64,000 bases of DNA, from NCBI RefSeq assembly GCF_000760095.1, contig NZ_JNAR01000011.1, forward strand, positions 1 to 64,000. Direction: 5' to 3'. The notes beneath the pieces were generated by a model. It had not been told where the DNA came from. It saw nothing but the letters and a program-made list of their open reading frames with translations, and searched no databases. Position numbers and translations under genes: made by a program. Of the stretch, positions 1 to 10,562 are shown one piece after another. The first letter of the stretch is position 1, and the number at the start of each line of letters is the position of its first letter. This DNA is from Prochlorococcus marinus str. MIT 9401 (GTDB lineage Bacteria; Cyanobacteriota; Cyanobacteriia; PCC-6307; Cyanobiaceae).

Positions 1-893
1 GGATAGTTGATTTGATATTGACCATTATCTATATTTTTAGTTAAATAATTTTCCAGCCAGTTTTTTGCAGTCTCAGGCTGATCATATATCTCTTTTAACA
101 TGTAATGCTTGAAATTCATCTTATCCATTATTTGATCTGAGACTTTTAAAGAAACTGGATTTCGATATTGTCTCTCGTTATTTGAGTCATATATTTCAAT
201 TCCAAGTGGAGTTAGTAAAGCTATTTCTTCATCCTCCATAGGCAGAATAATATTCGTAAAGTTTGCAATAGCTGGAGTATCACTAGCACAAATAAATTCT
301 CCTTCACCCAAACCAATAATCAAGGGCGCTTGTTTTCTTGCAACTACCAAAGAAGTAGGAGCTCCAGCCCATAAAACTGCCAAGGCATAAGATCCTTCTA
401 AATCAGATATTACATTTCTCACAGCTACTAGTAATGTTGAACCATTATTCTCGAGATTAAGTTTATTTAATACATTCAACTCTCTTCGAATTAGATGGGG
501 AATTACTTCAGTATCTGTATCAGAATTAAAAATAATACCCTCTTTCTCTAATTTATTTTTTAAATCTTGAAAATTTTCAATAATACCATTTTGAACCACA
601 GCTATGGTTCCTGAACTATCAGTATGAGGATGAGCATTTTTGACCTCAGGCTTACCATGAGTTGCCCATCTAGTGTGTCCGATCCCGACAGTACCAGGAA
701 TATTCTGATAATTAAGATTACTTATTAAATTCTTCAGTTTTCCCTCTGCCTTATTACAAGAAATACAATTTGTCTCCGAATTGATTATTGCAATTCCTGC
801 AGAATCATAACCTCTATATTCAAGTTTTTCTAAACCATTCATTAATAATGGTAAAGCTTTTTTATATCCAGTTACAGCGACTATTCCGCACAT
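1..893 (-). CDS. glmS: Glucosamine-6-phosphate synthase, N-terminal part (cut by window edge)
   Basis: Makes glucosamine-6-phosphate from fructose-6-phosphate and glutamine, the entry to UDP-GlcNAc for peptidoglycan. The start is ATG at 891-893. The protein begins MCGIVAVTGY, so Cys2 becomes the N-terminal nucleophile of the class II glutamine amidotransferase domain. The family signature GHTRWATHG and the stretch VVQNGIIENF follow. The frame stays open to base 1, giving about 297 residues; the two SIS isomerase domains lie outside the window. It lies downstream of psaC on the same strand with an 81-base gap. The gap has no obvious terminator. Confidence 0.96.
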   Translation of the reverse strand, partial: MCGIVAVTGYKKALPLLMNGLEKLEYRGYDSAGIAIINSETNCISCNKAEGKLKNLISNLNYQNIPGTVGIGHTRWATHGKPEVKNAHPHTDSSGTIAVVQNGIIENFQDLKNKLEKEGIIFNSDTDTEVIPHLIRRELNVLNKLNLENNGSTLLVAVRNVISDLEGSYALAVLWAGAPTSLVVARKQAPLIIGLGEGEFICASDTPAIANFTNIILPMEDEEIALLTPLGIEIYDSNNERQYRNPVSLKVSDQIMDKMNFKHYMLKEIYDQPETAKNWLENYLTKNIDNGQYQINY

Positions 894-974
894 ACGAATT
901 TTTTTTTTCAATTATATTGAAATAAAATGCGTAATTATTAAAAAATGGACTCTCTTAAAACTGCACTATAAAAA

Positions 975-1262
<288 letters not shown>

Positions 1263-1353
1263 TTACAAAGAAATTAAAAAAATTAAGATATACTTCACTC
1301 TTGTTAACTCTAGGGCATAAAATCATATAGATAATTAGTAAATTTCAGAAACT

Positions 1354-1593
1354 ATGTCACAAGAAATCCTTGAAAAAGTCTGTTCTATTGTTTCAGAACA
1401 ATTAAGTGTTGAAGCAGGAGAAGTAAAATCAGATTCAAATTTCCAAAATGATTTAGGTGCAGATTCTTTAGATACAGTTGAACTCGTGATGGCTTTAGAA
1501 GAAGCATTTGATATTGAAATCCCTGATGAGGCAGCTGAAGGGATTGCAACTGTTGGCGATGCAGTAAAATTCATCGAAGAAAAAAAAGGTTAA
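1354..1593 (+). CDS. acpP: Acyl carrier protein
   Basis: Carries growing acyl chains on a 4'-phosphopantetheine arm during type II fatty-acid synthesis. The 79-residue acidic protein has the expected four-helix pattern and the attachment motif [11 protein letters not shown], with Ser38 as the modified residue. The stop is 6 bases before the fabF start, so the two genes are surely co-transcribed; tkt follows fabF on the same strand after about 40 bases. An ORF on the opposite strand over the same bases is a shadow without family features. Confidence 0.98.
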   Translation: MSQEILEKVCSIVSEQLSVEAGEVKSDSNFQNDLGADSLDTVELVMALEEAFDIEIPDEAAEGIATVGDAVKFIEEKKG

Positions 1594-1599
1594 TAAAGA

Positions 1600-2844
1600 A
1601 TGCCAAATTTCCATCGAGTAGTTATTACTGGTATCGGAGCAGTTACTCCAATTGGTAACAACATTGATGAATATTTAGTCGGTCTTCAAACAGGCACTAA
1701 TGGTGTCTCAGATATTACTCTCTTTGATCCTGAACAACATCCTTGCAAGTTTGCAGCAGAAGTTAAAAATCTTCAATCTGAAAATTTTATAGAAGCAAAA
1801 GAATCCAAAAGATGGGATCGTTTTTCCCAGTTTGGAGTTATTGCAGCGAAGCAAGCCTTTACTGATTCTGGACTTGAAATTACTGAAGCTAATGCATCAA
1901 GAATTGGAGTAATTATTGGTTCTGGTGTTGGAGGCTTACTAACTATGGAAAGTCAAGCTCAAATATTGAGTCATAAAGGGCCTAAAAGAGTAAGTCCATT
2001 TACAGTCCCAATGATGATTCCAAACATGGCAACTGGATTGGCTGCAATCGCTTTAGGTGCAAAAGGACCAAGTTCCTCTGTTTCAACCGCTTGCGCTGCT
2101 GGTTCAAATGCAATTGGTGATTCGTTTAGATTACTCCAACTTGGAAAAGCAGATGCAATGATTTGTGGAGGAGCAGAAGCAAGTATCACGCCTCTTGGAG
2201 TAGCTGGTTTTGCCAGTGCAAAAGCTCTTTCTTCTAGAAATGACAGTCCTCAAACTGCTAGCAGACCTTTTGATGCAGAAAGAGATGGATTTGTTATTGG
2301 AGAAGGATCTGGAATTCTTGTTTTAGAAACTTTAGAAAATGCAAAGAAAAGGAATGCGAGAATTTATGCAGAAATAATTGGGTATGGAACAACATGTGAT
2401 GCTCATCATATTACTGCTCCATCTCCAGGCGGAATTGGAGGCGCCAAAGCTATCAAATTAGCAATAGAAGACGCTAGTCTTAGCCTTGAAAAAGTTGATT
2501 ACATTAATGCTCATGGAACAAGTACATCAGCTAATGATAAAAATGAAACTTCTGCAATTAAATCTATTTTTAGAGACAGATCTTACCTCATTCCTGTAAG
2601 CTCTACTAAGTCGATGACTGGTCATCTCTTAGGAGGCTCAGGAGGTATAGAAGCTGTAGCTTGTATACTTTCTTTGACACATAATTTTATCCCTCCTACA
2701 ATTAACTACGTCAATCCAGATCCTGAATGTGATCTTGATTATGTACCAAATAATGCAAGAGAAACTCAAGTAAGAGCTGCTCTTTCTAACTCTTTCGGCT
2801 TTGGTGGTCACAATGTTTGCCTTGCTTTTAGCAAAATGAATTGA
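1600..2844 (+). CDS. fabF: 3-oxoacyl-ACP synthase II (KAS II)
   Basis: Condenses malonyl-ACP with acyl-ACP in fatty-acid elongation. At 414 residues it has normal KAS II length. The Cys-His-His catalytic triad is complete: Cys165 in STACAAGSN, His305 in NAHGTST and His342 in [12 protein letters not shown]. The glycine-rich tail [10 protein letters not shown] is also present. It follows acpP with a 6-base gap, the usual arrangement, so carrier and condensing enzyme are made together. Nothing unusual in sequence or composition. Confidence 0.98.
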   Translation: MPNFHRVVITGIGAVTPIGNNIDEYLVGLQTGTNGVSDITLFDPEQHPCKFAAEVKNLQSENFIEAKESKRWDRFSQFGVIAAKQAFTDSGLEITEANASRIGVIIGSGVGGLLTMESQAQILSHKGPKRVSPFTVPMMIPNMATGLAAIALGAKGPSSSVSTACAAGSNAIGDSFRLLQLGKADAMICGGAEASITPLGVAGFASAKALSSRNDSPQTASRPFDAERDGFVIGEGSGILVLETLENAKKRNARIYAEIIGYGTTCDAHHITAPSPGGIGGAKAIKLAIEDASLSLEKVDYINAHGTSTSANDKNETSAIKSIFRDRSYLIPVSSTKSMTGHLLGGSGGIEAVACILSLTHNFIPPTINYVNPDPECDLDYVPNNARETQVRAALSNSFGFGGHNVCLAFSKMN

Positions 2845-2887
2845 AGACAACCAATTCTGTATTTCCAACTTAACTTTTTTTAAAACA

Positions 2888-4894
2888 ATGGTCGCTGCAT
2901 CTGTTTCATTAGAATCACTTTGTGTAAATAGTATAAGAATGCTTGCTGTAGATGCAGTAAATAAATCTAATAGTGGACATCCTGGATTGCCAATGGGGTG
3001 TGCTCCTATGGGTTATGCATTATGGCAAAACATTCTTAATCACAACCCTAATAACCCAAAATGGTTCAATAGAGACCGTTTTGTATTATCAGCTGGTCAT
3101 GGCTGTATGCTGTTATATTCTTTGCTTCATTTGACAGGATACAAATCAGTTTCCATAGAAGATATTAAAGAATTTAGGCAATGGGGATCAAAAACTCCTG
3201 GACATCCAGAAACATTTGAAACTGAAGGAGTTGAAGTTACAGCTGGGCCTCTTGGAGCAGGAATTTCAAATGCAGTTGGTTTAGCAATAGCTGAAACTCA
3301 CTTAGCAGCTAAATTTAATAAGCCTGATTGCAATATCGTTGATCACTATACTTACGTAATAATGGGTGATGGCTGTAATCAAGAAGGCATCGCATCAGAG
3401 GCCTGCTCATTAGCTGGGCATCTTAAGCTTGGAAAATTAATTGCACTCTATGACGATAATCAAATTACAATTGATGGGAGAACTGATGTTTCCTTCACCG
3501 AAGACGTTTTAAAAAGATACGAAGCTTATGGATGGCATGTACAACATGTTGAAGATGGGAATCATGATATCAAGGGAATAACTGAAGCTATCGAAAAAGC
3601 AAAATTAATTACAAACAAACCTTCAATTATAAAAATCTCTACAACCATAGGTTATGGTTCGCCTAATAAATCAGACACGGCTGGAATTCATGGAGCAGCT
3701 GTTGGAGAAGAAGAAGCTAAATTAACTAGAGAGTTTCTAAACTGGGAATATCCTCCATTTGAAATACCAGATGAAGTATATGAACATTTTAGAAAATCAA
3801 TAAATAAAGGCGAAAACTTAGAGAAAGAATGGGAATCTAAATTTGAAGAATATCAAAAAAAATATCCGTCAGAAGGAGCAGAGTTAAATAGGATGCTAAA
3901 AGGGCAATTACCTGAGAATTGGGACTCCGATCTTCCTTCTTATACTCCTGAAAATAAAGGGCTAGCAACCAGAAAACATTCACAAATATGTTTAGGTGCT
4001 TTAGGACCTAATCTGCCTGAATTAATTGGAGGATCCGCAGATTTAACTCACTCCAACTATACAGATATAAAGGGAGAAACTGGATCATTTCAGCATCATA
4101 GTCCTGAAAAAAGATATTTACATTTTGGTGTGCGAGAACACGCCATGGCGGCCATACTTAATGGCATCGCCTATCATAATAGTGGTCTTATTCCTTATGG
4201 CGGAACATTCCTTGTTTTCGCTGATTATATGAGAGGTTCAATGAGGCTTTCAGCCCTAAGCGAATTAGGAGTTATTTATGTATTAACTCATGACTCAATT
4301 GGTGTTGGAGAAGATGGTCCAACACATCAACCTATCGAGACTATCCCTTCTCTCCGAGCTATGCCAAACATGCTAGTTTTTAGACCAGGAGACGGGAATG
4401 AGACGAGTGGGGCTTATAAACTTGCTATTCAAAATCGAAAAAGACCTTCAGCACTTTGTCTAAGTAGACAAGGTATGCCAAATCAAGAAAATACCTCAAT
4501 TGATAAAGTTGCATTTGGCGGTTATGTAGTTTCTGATTGTGAAGGAACGCCAGATCTAATATTTATTGGTACTGGAAGCGAACTAAATCTTTGTATTGAA
4601 GCAAGTAAGGAAATTTCTAAATTAGGTAAAAAAATTAGAGTTGTATCTATGCCTTGTGTAGAACTTTTCGAAGAACAAGAGGAAACTTACAAAGAGAGTG
4701 TTTTACCTAATAGTGTGAAAAAGAGAGTTGTGGTTGAAGCAGCCCATTCGTTTGGTTGGCATAAATATACAGGTTTTGATGGGATTTGTATAACTATGGA
4801 TAGGTTTGGTGCATCAGCGCCAGGTGGAGAATGTATGAATAACTTTGGATTTACTGTCGAAAATGTAGTTAATAAGACGAAAGAAATTCTATAA
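2888..4894 (+). CDS. tktA: Transketolase
   Basis: Thiamin-diphosphate enzyme moving two-carbon ketol units in the Calvin cycle and pentose-phosphate pathway. At 668 residues it has full length. Visible motifs: an N-terminal [13 protein letters not shown] active-site stretch, the cofactor-binding [17 protein letters not shown] region around residues 158-196, and the transketolase signature ending in [17 protein letters not shown]. It is the last gene of the acpP-fabF-tkt run and is convergent with thiC, only 12 bases away. The neighbour makes part of this enzyme's own cofactor, though the gene order alone does not prove a regulatory link. Confidence 0.98.
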   Translation: MVAASVSLESLCVNSIRMLAVDAVNKSNSGHPGLPMGCAPMGYALWQNILNHNPNNPKWFNRDRFVLSAGHGCMLLYSLLHLTGYKSVSIEDIKEFRQWGSKTPGHPETFETEGVEVTAGPLGAGISNAVGLAIAETHLAAKFNKPDCNIVDHYTYVIMGDGCNQEGIASEACSLAGHLKLGKLIALYDDNQITIDGRTDVSFTEDVLKRYEAYGWHVQHVEDGNHDIKGITEAIEKAKLITNKPSIIKISTTIGYGSPNKSDTAGIHGAAVGEEEAKLTREFLNWEYPPFEIPDEVYEHFRKSINKGENLEKEWESKFEEYQKKYPSEGAELNRMLKGQLPENWDSDLPSYTPENKGLATRKHSQICLGALGPNLPELIGGSADLTHSNYTDIKGETGSFQHHSPEKRYLHFGVREHAMAAILNGIAYHNSGLIPYGGTFLVFADYMRGSMRLSALSELGVIYVLTHDSIGVGEDGPTHQPIETIPSLRAMPNMLVFRPGDGNETSGAYKLAIQNRKRPSALCLSRQGMPNQENTSIDKVAFGGYVVSDCEGTPDLIFIGTGSELNLCIEASKEISKLGKKIRVVSMPCVELFEEQEETYKESVLPNSVKKRVVVEAAHSFGWHKYTGFDGICITMDRFGASAPGGECMNNFGFTVENVVNKTKEIL

Positions 4895-4906
4895 ATATTT
4901 TGATTG

Positions 4907-6277
4907 CTACACTGAAGTATTACATTCTTCAAGTTTACCTTTTAATTGATCAAGAGACTCATCAGAAATTTTTGAATTCATTGGACAATGTTTAGGTCCA
5001 CACATAGAACAAAATTCAGCTTTTTTAAAGATTTCTTCAGGTAATGTCTCATCATGATATTGCTTTGCTCGTTCTGGATCTAATGACAGTTCAAATTGTT
5101 TATTCCAATCAAAGTTATACCTTGCATGACTAAGTTCATCATCTCTATCACGAGCTCCAGCCCTATGTCTTGCTATATCAGCAGCATGGGCAGCTATCTT
5201 ATAAGCAATTAATCCTTCTCGCACATCTTCTGCATTGGGGAGACCTAAATGTTCTTTTGGGGTTACATAACATAACATAGATGTTCCATACCAACCAGCC
5301 ATCGCTGCTCCAATAGCACTTGATATATGGTCGTAACCAGGAGATATATCTGTTACCAATGGGCCAAGGACATAAAAGGGAGCTTCTGAACATTCCTCCA
5401 TTTGCTTTCTAACATTAAACTCAATTTGATCCATAGGTACATGACCAGGACCCTCAACCATAACTTGTACATTATGTGCCCACGCTCTTCGAGTAAGCTC
5501 TCCTAAGGTCTTCAATTCAGCTAATTGAGCATCATCAGACGCATCATGCAAACATCCAGGTCTGAGTGAATCTCCTAAAGAAAAAGTGCAATCATATTTC
5601 TTGAAAATCTCACATATATCATCAAACCTTGTATATAGTGGATTTTGCTTAAAATGATGCAACATCCATTGAGCCAAAATCCCCCCTCCTCTACTTACAA
5701 TTCCAGTAATTCTTCCTTTTACTTTTGGCAAATGCTCTATTAATAATCCAGCATGTATAGTTTGATAATCTACGCCTTGCTGGCAATGTTTTTCAATAAT
5801 ATGAAGAAAATCATCTTCAGTTAGTCTATCTATTGAGCCATGTACGCTTTCTAAAGCTTGATATACAGGAACTGTTCCTATCGGAACAGGTGATTCGTGA
5901 ATAATTGCTTGTCTTACTTCATCTAAATTTACTCCTCCTGTAGAAAGGTCCATCACCGTATCAGCACCATATTTAACAGCTAGCTTAAGTTTTTCTACTT
6001 CTTCATTGATATCACTTGCATTAGGGGAAGCACCAATATTTGCATTAACTTTACATCTGGAAGCAATACCTATAGACATTGGCTCAAGATTCAAATGATT
6101 AATATTAGCTGGAATGATTAATCTTCCTCTTGCTACCTCTTCCATAATTAAAGAAGAAGGTAGATTCTCTTTTTTAGCAACAAAATCCATCTCTTCAGTA
6201 ATATAACCGCTCCTTGCAAAGTTCATCTGTGTTACATTGTCTTTCCCAAGGCGAGGCTTAATCCAGGAACTTCTCAT
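4907..6277 (-). CDS. thiC: Phosphomethylpyrimidine synthase ThiC
   Basis: Radical-SAM enzyme turning aminoimidazole ribotide into HMP-phosphate, the pyrimidine half of thiamin. The 456-residue protein has the conserved core ([32 protein letters not shown]) and the C-terminal iron-sulfur motif [11 protein letters not shown] (Cys-X2-Cys-X4-Cys). The ATG at 6275-6277 is preceded by an A+T-rich leader without a clear Shine-Dalgarno sequence. A TPP-type riboswitch lies about 50 bases upstream, so feedback control by the pathway end product is likely. It lacks the long N-terminal domain of the E. coli type, as is usual in cyanobacteria. Confidence 0.98.
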   Translation of the reverse strand: MRSSWIKPRLGKDNVTQMNFARSGYITEEMDFVAKKENLPSSLIMEEVARGRLIIPANINHLNLEPMSIGIASRCKVNANIGASPNASDINEEVEKLKLAVKYGADTVMDLSTGGVNLDEVRQAIIHESPVPIGTVPVYQALESVHGSIDRLTEDDFLHIIEKHCQQGVDYQTIHAGLLIEHLPKVKGRITGIVSRGGGILAQWMLHHFKQNPLYTRFDDICEIFKKYDCTFSLGDSLRPGCLHDASDDAQLAELKTLGELTRRAWAHNVQVMVEGPGHVPMDQIEFNVRKQMEECSEAPFYVLGPLVTDISPGYDHISSAIGAAMAGWYGTSMLCYVTPKEHLGLPNAEDVREGLIAYKIAAHAADIARHRAGARDRDDELSHARYNFDWNKQFELSLDPERAKQYHDETLPEEIFKKAEFCSMCGPKHCPMNSKISDESLDQLKGKLEECNTSV

Positions 6278-6325
6278 AATTTATGAATTTTTAAAAGTGT
6301 TATTACTAAAGTTTGATCAAATTTC

Positions 6326-6414
6326 CACTTCCCTGGATCAAGATTAAGGATTCAAGATTCAGGTTCAAAGGGTATGATCTCAGCTAAGTTAAATTTCTTA
6401 GCACCCCTAGTATT
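6326..6414 (-). ncRNA. TPP-type riboswitch (THI element) in the thiC leader, variant form
   Basis: Read on the minus strand this leader carries hallmark aptamer parts in the right order: GGGGTGC (P2 5' side), a six-pair P3 stem GCTAAG/CTTAGC with an eight-base loop, the conserved GCTGAGAT, ATACCC (P2 3' side), GAACCTGA and finally AGGGAAG. A short P1 can form between TACT and AGTG. The P4/P5 arm between CCTGA and AGGGAA is not canonical: the usual loop and C-G joining bases are missing and it contains two near-copies of AATCTTGA. No intrinsic terminator is evident between aptamer and start, so translational control is the simpler guess. Confidence 0.88.
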
Positions 6415-6480
6415 AATATTATTATTAGCTCTTTTCTAAAAAATAGTCATCACATATTGCGTAAAAATAAATAAAGTATT

Positions 6481-6696
6481 TTATTTACCTTTCTGATAAG
6501 ACTTTATCCTTGTTAAGATATTTTTTCTATCTAATCTTCTTTGTATATCTTTCCCCAAAATAATTGAAATGCCCATTAAACCGATAGGCAAATAGAATAT
6601 CTTATTATCACCTTCCTTTGAAATAAAGCCAACAGCAGATATCACTATCATAAAGGGAGCCACAAAAGACAGAATTAATTCCTTATTAATTTTCAT
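6481..6696 (-). CDS. Small membrane protein of unknown function
   Basis: I do not recognise this 71-residue protein. It has two likely membrane helices, roughly residues 8-25 and 34-48, separated by a short polar turn (SKEGDN), then a basic C-terminal tail (KDIQRRLDRKN..KSYQKGK) that should face the cytoplasm. Its ATG overlaps the stop of the upstream M20 hydrolase gene by four bases, so the two are translationally coupled. The coupling and strong hydrophobic pattern support a real gene, but give no firm function. Confidence 0.75.
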   Translation of the reverse strand: MKINKELILSFVAPFMIVISAVGFISKEGDNKIFYLPIGLMGISIILGKDIQRRLDRKNILTRIKSYQKGK

Positions 6697-7877
6697 TTAT
6701 CACCAGTATTAATTATTTCATTATTTAATTTTACAATGGATTCTGTTATCACTTTAATCCCAACAGCAATAGCTCTTTCATCTGGATCAAATTTAGAACT
6801 ATGCAGTGGCGCGCATCTATTTGAGTTAGAAACACCAAGCCTAAACATAGCTCCAGGCGTTTCATTCAAAAACTCGGCGAAATCTTCAGCACCTAATGAC
6901 GGTTTATGTAATTCAATAACATTTTCTTGTCCCAAAACCTTAATTCCCGAATCTCTTAGGACTTTATTAATTTTAAAATCATTATTAACTGGTGGAGTGA
7001 TTTCTCTAAAAATTATTTTTGCTTCTGCTCCACAACTGCTAGCTAAAGAAGAGATATTTTCACTGAGCCAATTACCAATATTCTTAAATAATTTAAGATT
7101 AGTACATCTAACGGTACCAATTAAATTAACCTTTTCTGCAAGGACGTTGAATGCATTTCCACCATTTATCTTACCGAAAGTTATTACTACAGGATCTAAA
7201 GGATCTAATTGACGTGTTATTGATTCTTGAATGCCCGATATAACTTTAGCAGCGGCCCAAATAGCATCAACCCCTTCATGAGGTCGAGCACCATGGCCTG
7301 ATTTACCTTTAATCTCTATCTTTAGCTCTCCAGCTGCTGCAGTTAAACTTCCCTCTTTTATCCCAATAGTCCCTACAGATAAATCGGGGTAGACATGAAC
7401 CCCAAAAATATGGGTTAAACCATTAGTTGCACCATCCTTAATCATCCATCTAGCTCCACTAGCAATTTCTTCGGCGGGCTGAAAAATTATCCGGGTGCCA
7501 TAATTAAGTTTTAAATCCTTAACAATATTTGCTACTCCTAATCCAATAGTTATATGTAAATCATGGCCACATGCATGCATAACACCATCAACTTTTGAAG
7601 AAAAACTTAACTTAGTTTCTTCAACTATTGGTAAAGCATCCATGTCAACTCTTAAACCTATCATAGGTTTATCTAAGGGCCCAAAATCAGCAACAATTCC
7701 AGTCCTACCAACTGATTCTCTAACTTTCCAACCAATTTTTTTTAAGTAACCACTTATCAAAATCGCCGTTTGATTTTCAAGTCCACTTAATTCAGGATGT
7801 GCATGGATATGTCTTCTAATATTAATTAATTCATCATTAAACGAATCAATTTTATTTAAAAACTGATCTCTATTCAT
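6693..7877 (-). CDS. M20D-family amidohydrolase / peptidase
   Basis: Zinc-type metallohydrolase of the hippurate hydrolase / IAA-amino-acid hydrolase / N-acyl-aminoacid deacylase group. At 394 residues it has family length. Metal-ligand motifs are visible: ACGHDLH near residues 102-108, QPAEE, FGVHVYP, and LHSSKFDPDE near the C-terminus, with a central dimerisation domain around GKSGHGARPHEG. The substrate cannot be told from sequence. The TPR protein gene ends 3 bases upstream and the small membrane protein overlaps its stop, so the three likely form one transcript with ruvB. Confidence 0.92.
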   Translation of the reverse strand: MNRDQFLNKIDSFNDELINIRRHIHAHPELSGLENQTAILISGYLKKIGWKVRESVGRTGIVADFGPLDKPMIGLRVDMDALPIVEETKLSFSSKVDGVMHACGHDLHITIGLGVANIVKDLKLNYGTRIIFQPAEEIASGARWMIKDGATNGLTHIFGVHVYPDLSVGTIGIKEGSLTAAAGELKIEIKGKSGHGARPHEGVDAIWAAAKVISGIQESITRQLDPLDPVVITFGKINGGNAFNVLAEKVNLIGTVRCTNLKLFKNIGNWLSENISSLASSCGAEAKIIFREITPPVNNDFKINKVLRDSGIKVLGQENVIELHKPSLGAEDFAEFLNETPGAMFRLGVSNSNRCAPLHSSKFDPDERAIAVGIKVITESIVKLNNEIINTGDK

Positions 7878-7880
7878 TAC

Positions 7881-8669
7881 TTATTTTAAATCTATAAAGT
7901 TCATTAAATCTTTAGTTGGTTTTGGAGGCCATCTTCTTACTTTTTTTAACCATTCCTCATCACTATACCTAGGATCTAATTCGGTTACTGCTATCCAATT
8001 ACTTTCTGCCTTACCAGATTCACCCTTAGACCAATATAAAGCTGTTAAAGCTGCCCTAGCATCTGCAAAAGTAGGATATCTTCTAATTAATTTTTTTAAT
8101 TCTTCTTCCGATTCATACAAATTTCCCAACTGGAAATCTGCTAAAGCCATACTCGACCTTGCCATAGCAAATCCAGGATTATATAAAGAAGCTTTTGAAA
8201 ATAAATCTCTTGCTTTTTCCCATTGTGATATTGAGCCTTCAACATTAGCCAAATTATACAATGCAGAGAAATTTGTACTATCTTGAGCGATAACAAACAT
8301 ATAATCTTTTTTCGCTTCCAACCATAAACCCAATGCTTCCTCTGCTATACCTTTATTAATATAAGGATCTATTTCACTAGGATTTAAATTTATTGCCTTA
8401 TTTTGGTCATCGATTGATCCCTCTACATCTCCCATTACAAGTCTTACATTGCCTCTATTACTCAAAGCTGCAGCATCATCTGGATAAGAAGCGAGATAGC
8501 GATTCCATTCTTGTAAAGCGATATTAAATTTTCCTCTTGAACTTAAATCTAATGCATTCTGAAACAAATTCTCTCTTAAAGATAATGAATAGCATGGTGC
8601 GATATAAAAAATATTGATAAAAACAAAAATTAATACAAAACAAACCTTAACTTTTTTAAAAGTTATCAT
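7881..8669 (-). CDS. TPR-repeat protein with signal peptide
   Basis: An exported or periplasm-facing protein of about 262 residues made mostly of tetratricopeptide repeats. A hydrophobic N-terminal segment ([17 protein letters not shown]) looks like a signal peptide. Repeats such as [20 protein letters not shown] and [19 protein letters not shown] follow, then [21 protein letters not shown]. The open frame also reaches a TTG at 8681, but I prefer the ATG at 8669, which leaves a 14-base overlap with the end of ruvB. TPR proteins of this kind often act as assembly scaffolds; the partner is unknown. Confidence 0.85.
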   Translation of the reverse strand: MITFKKVKVCFVLIFVFINIFYIAPCYSLSLRENLFQNALDLSSRGKFNIALQEWNRYLASYPDDAAALSNRGNVRLVMGDVEGSIDDQNKAINLNPSEIDPYINKGIAEEALGLWLEAKKDYMFVIAQDSTNFSALYNLANVEGSISQWEKARDLFSKASLYNPGFAMARSSMALADFQLGNLYESEEELKKLIRRYPTFADARAALTALYWSKGESGKAESNWIAVTELDPRYSDEEWLKKVRRWPPKPTKDLMNFIDLK

Positions 8670-9714
8670 TCTTTGAATCAATGTACTGTTTCCCTAAAGC
8701 AGTAAGCAATCTCCCTCTAGGAGTTCTTGTGAGGAAACCAATTTGGATTAAATATGGCTCAACTACAAATTCTAACATTGAAGAATCCTCACCTAAGCGA
8801 GCTGCGATTGCATCGAGGCCAGTTGGAATATTATTGTTTTGGTTTAGAAAAGATAAATATTGTCTATCTATGGCATCCAATCCTTTATCGTCTATTTGGT
8901 AAGAATTTAAAGCATTTTTAATTAATTTAACAGAAATATCATTAGTTTTCTTAACAACTTGAGCATAATCTCTAACTCGTCTTAATAATCTCAAAGCAAT
9001 TCTAGGAGTTCCTCGAGATATCTTTGCTAAATCATATGATGCTTCATCATCTAAATTAAGTTTGATTAATTGGGAGAATTTAACAATTATTTGTTTTAAT
9101 TCATCAGATGTATAAAATTCAATTTTCTGAGATATGCCAAATCGATCTCTTAGAGGAGCACTAATTGAGGCTAATTTAGTTGTCGCGCCGATCAGAGTAA
9201 ACCTAGGAAGATTAATTGTTCTGCAACGTGCTCCTCTATTAGCTCCCATAGTTAAATCAATTCTAAAATCCTCCATTGCCGAATATAACAACTCTTCAGT
9301 TAATTTATTTAAGCGATGTATCTCATCAATAAATAAAACTTCACCTTCTTTTAATCCAAGCAGTAACCCTACAATATCTCTAGGTCTTTCAATTGAGGGT
9401 GCAGTGACTATCCTACATTTTGTTTGCATTTCATGGGCTATTAAGACAGCGAGGGTGGTCTTACCTAAACCAGGCTGTCCATATAAAAGAGTATGCTCCA
9501 TAGGTTCTTTCCTGTAAATAGAAGCATCTATAGCTATTCTTAAAGAGGACTTAAGTTTTTCTTGGCCAATAAATTCTTTTAGACTAAGAGGCCTAGCTAA
9601 ATTAAGATTATTATTTCTTCTGTCTTCTGGAATGATTTTTGAATCAACTAGCCTAAGTTCTTTTTTACTAAAAGAAAAGTCATTATTACCTATATTGGAG
9701 GAAATTATTGCCAT
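8656..9714 (-). CDS. ruvB: Holliday junction branch-migration helicase RuvB
   Basis: AAA+ motor that, with RuvA, drives branch migration of Holliday junctions in recombination repair. The 352-residue protein shows Walker A ([11 protein letters not shown]), Walker B ([10 protein letters not shown]), sensor 1 ([11 protein letters not shown]), the arginine-finger region APLRDRFG and a C-terminal winged-helix domain. It starts 52 bases from the divergent smpB, and its 3' end overlaps the TPR gene. RuvA and RuvC are not in this window. Confidence 0.98.
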   Translation of the reverse strand: MAIISSNIGNNDFSFSKKELRLVDSKIIPEDRRNNNLNLARPLSLKEFIGQEKLKSSLRIAIDASIYRKEPMEHTLLYGQPGLGKTTLAVLIAHEMQTKCRIVTAPSIERPRDIVGLLLGLKEGEVLFIDEIHRLNKLTEELLYSAMEDFRIDLTMGANRGARCRTINLPRFTLIGATTKLASISAPLRDRFGISQKIEFYTSDELKQIIVKFSQLIKLNLDDEASYDLAKISRGTPRIALRLLRRVRDYAQVVKKTNDISVKLIKNALNSYQIDDKGLDAIDRQYLSFLNQNNNIPTGLDAIAARLGEDSSMLEFVVEPYLIQIGFLTRTPRGRLLTALGKQYIDSKNDNF

Positions 9715-9766
9715 AATGAAAGGTTAATTGCAATTGTTCTGAGTAGAAAGATTTTTAACAAATAAA

Positions 9767-10261
9767 ATGGCAAAAAATTCAAATAAAGCTCAAAAAAATA
9801 AAAAAAAAGAAAATAATTATAGACATTTAGCTGAGAATAGATACGCAAAATTTCAATATGCAATATCTGAAACAATCGAAGCTGGAATTGAACTTTTAGG
9901 GACTGAAGTAAAGTCAATTAGAAATGGAAAAGCAAATTTAAGAGACGGATACTGTTCATTCAGAGATGGTGAAATTTTATTATTAAATGTTCACATTTCA
10001 CCACACAAAAATGTGGGTTCTTTTTTTAACCATGATCCATTAAGAAGCAGAAAGTTATTATTACATAAAAAAGAAATAATAAAACTGAAATCCAATGCTG
10101 AAAAAAAAGGAATGACTATTGTGCCATTATCTCTTTATTTAAAAGGATCATGGATAAAACTAACTATTGGGGTTGGTAAAGGTAAAAAGTTACATGACAA
10201 AAGACAAGACGAAAAACAAAAAACTATGAAAAAAGAAATAAACTCTGCACTAAAAAGATAA
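9767..10261 (+). CDS. smpB: SsrA (tmRNA)-binding protein SmpB
   Basis: Binds the tRNA-like domain of tmRNA and delivers it to stalled ribosomes. The 164-residue protein has the SmpB core ([29 protein letters not shown] in pieces, [19 protein letters not shown]) and ends in the lysine-rich helix [16 protein letters not shown] that reaches into the decoding site. The first 14 residues are a lysine/asparagine-rich extension. The tmRNA gene itself is not in the window. The 3' end faces a small unknown gene with a 24-base gap. Confidence 0.97.
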   Translation: MAKNSNKAQKNKKKENNYRHLAENRYAKFQYAISETIEAGIELLGTEVKSIRNGKANLRDGYCSFRDGEILLLNVHISPHKNVGSFFNHDPLRSRKLLLHKKEIIKLKSNAEKKGMTIVPLSLYLKGSWIKLTIGVGKGKKLHDKRQDEKQKTMKKEINSALKR

Positions 10262-10285
10262 AAATATTATTCAGACTTATCCAAA

Positions 10286-10534
10286 CTATGAATCTAAACT
10301 TACTGAACTTGGGGGAGGAGAAGGGTCTGGATCCGCAATTAACATATGCTGTAAAACAGTTTCAGGTCTCTCACTATCTCTCCAGCGAATTTTGTACGCA
10401 GGCATTTTTGTGCCCCTACTTGTAGTTTGCTCTACTGGTTCAATAACCCATCCTCTTCTTGATCGGCCTTGAGGATTTCTTTTTACTACTGCATCCGCGT
10501 GTTTGAAACGGAAACCAACACGTTCACCACTCAT
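10286..10534 (-). CDS. Small conserved-looking protein of unknown function
   Basis: An 82-residue protein I do not recognise with confidence. It is basic and rich in Arg and Trp in its first two thirds (FRFKHADAVVKRNPQGRSRRGWVIEPVE, KIRWRDSERPETV in pieces), ending in a Pro/Ser-rich acidic tail. The pattern suggests a compact beta-rich domain, perhaps binding nucleic acid or another protein, but this is inference. Its codons are richer in G+C than neighbouring genes, which supports a real, constrained gene. It is upstream of nothing on its strand except smpB's convergent end, and lysS lies 28 bases past its start on the same strand. Confidence 0.75.
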   Translation of the reverse strand: MSGERVGFRFKHADAVVKRNPQGRSRRGWVIEPVEQTTSRGTKMPAYKIRWRDSERPETVLQHMLIADPDPSPPPSSVSLDS

Positions 10535-10562
10535 TTAAAAAATTCGTATTGGATTGATTTAT

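Noticed and set aside
6736-7212. 158-codon ORF on the plus strand over the M20 hydrolase gene
   Set aside because: It is fully inside a well-supported gene on the other strand, has no family features and a protein composition expected from reading antisense of Gly/Ala/Leu-rich sequence.
9134-9517. 127-codon ORF antisense to ruvB
   Set aside because: Shadow frame of the ruvB ATPase core; no recognisable motif.
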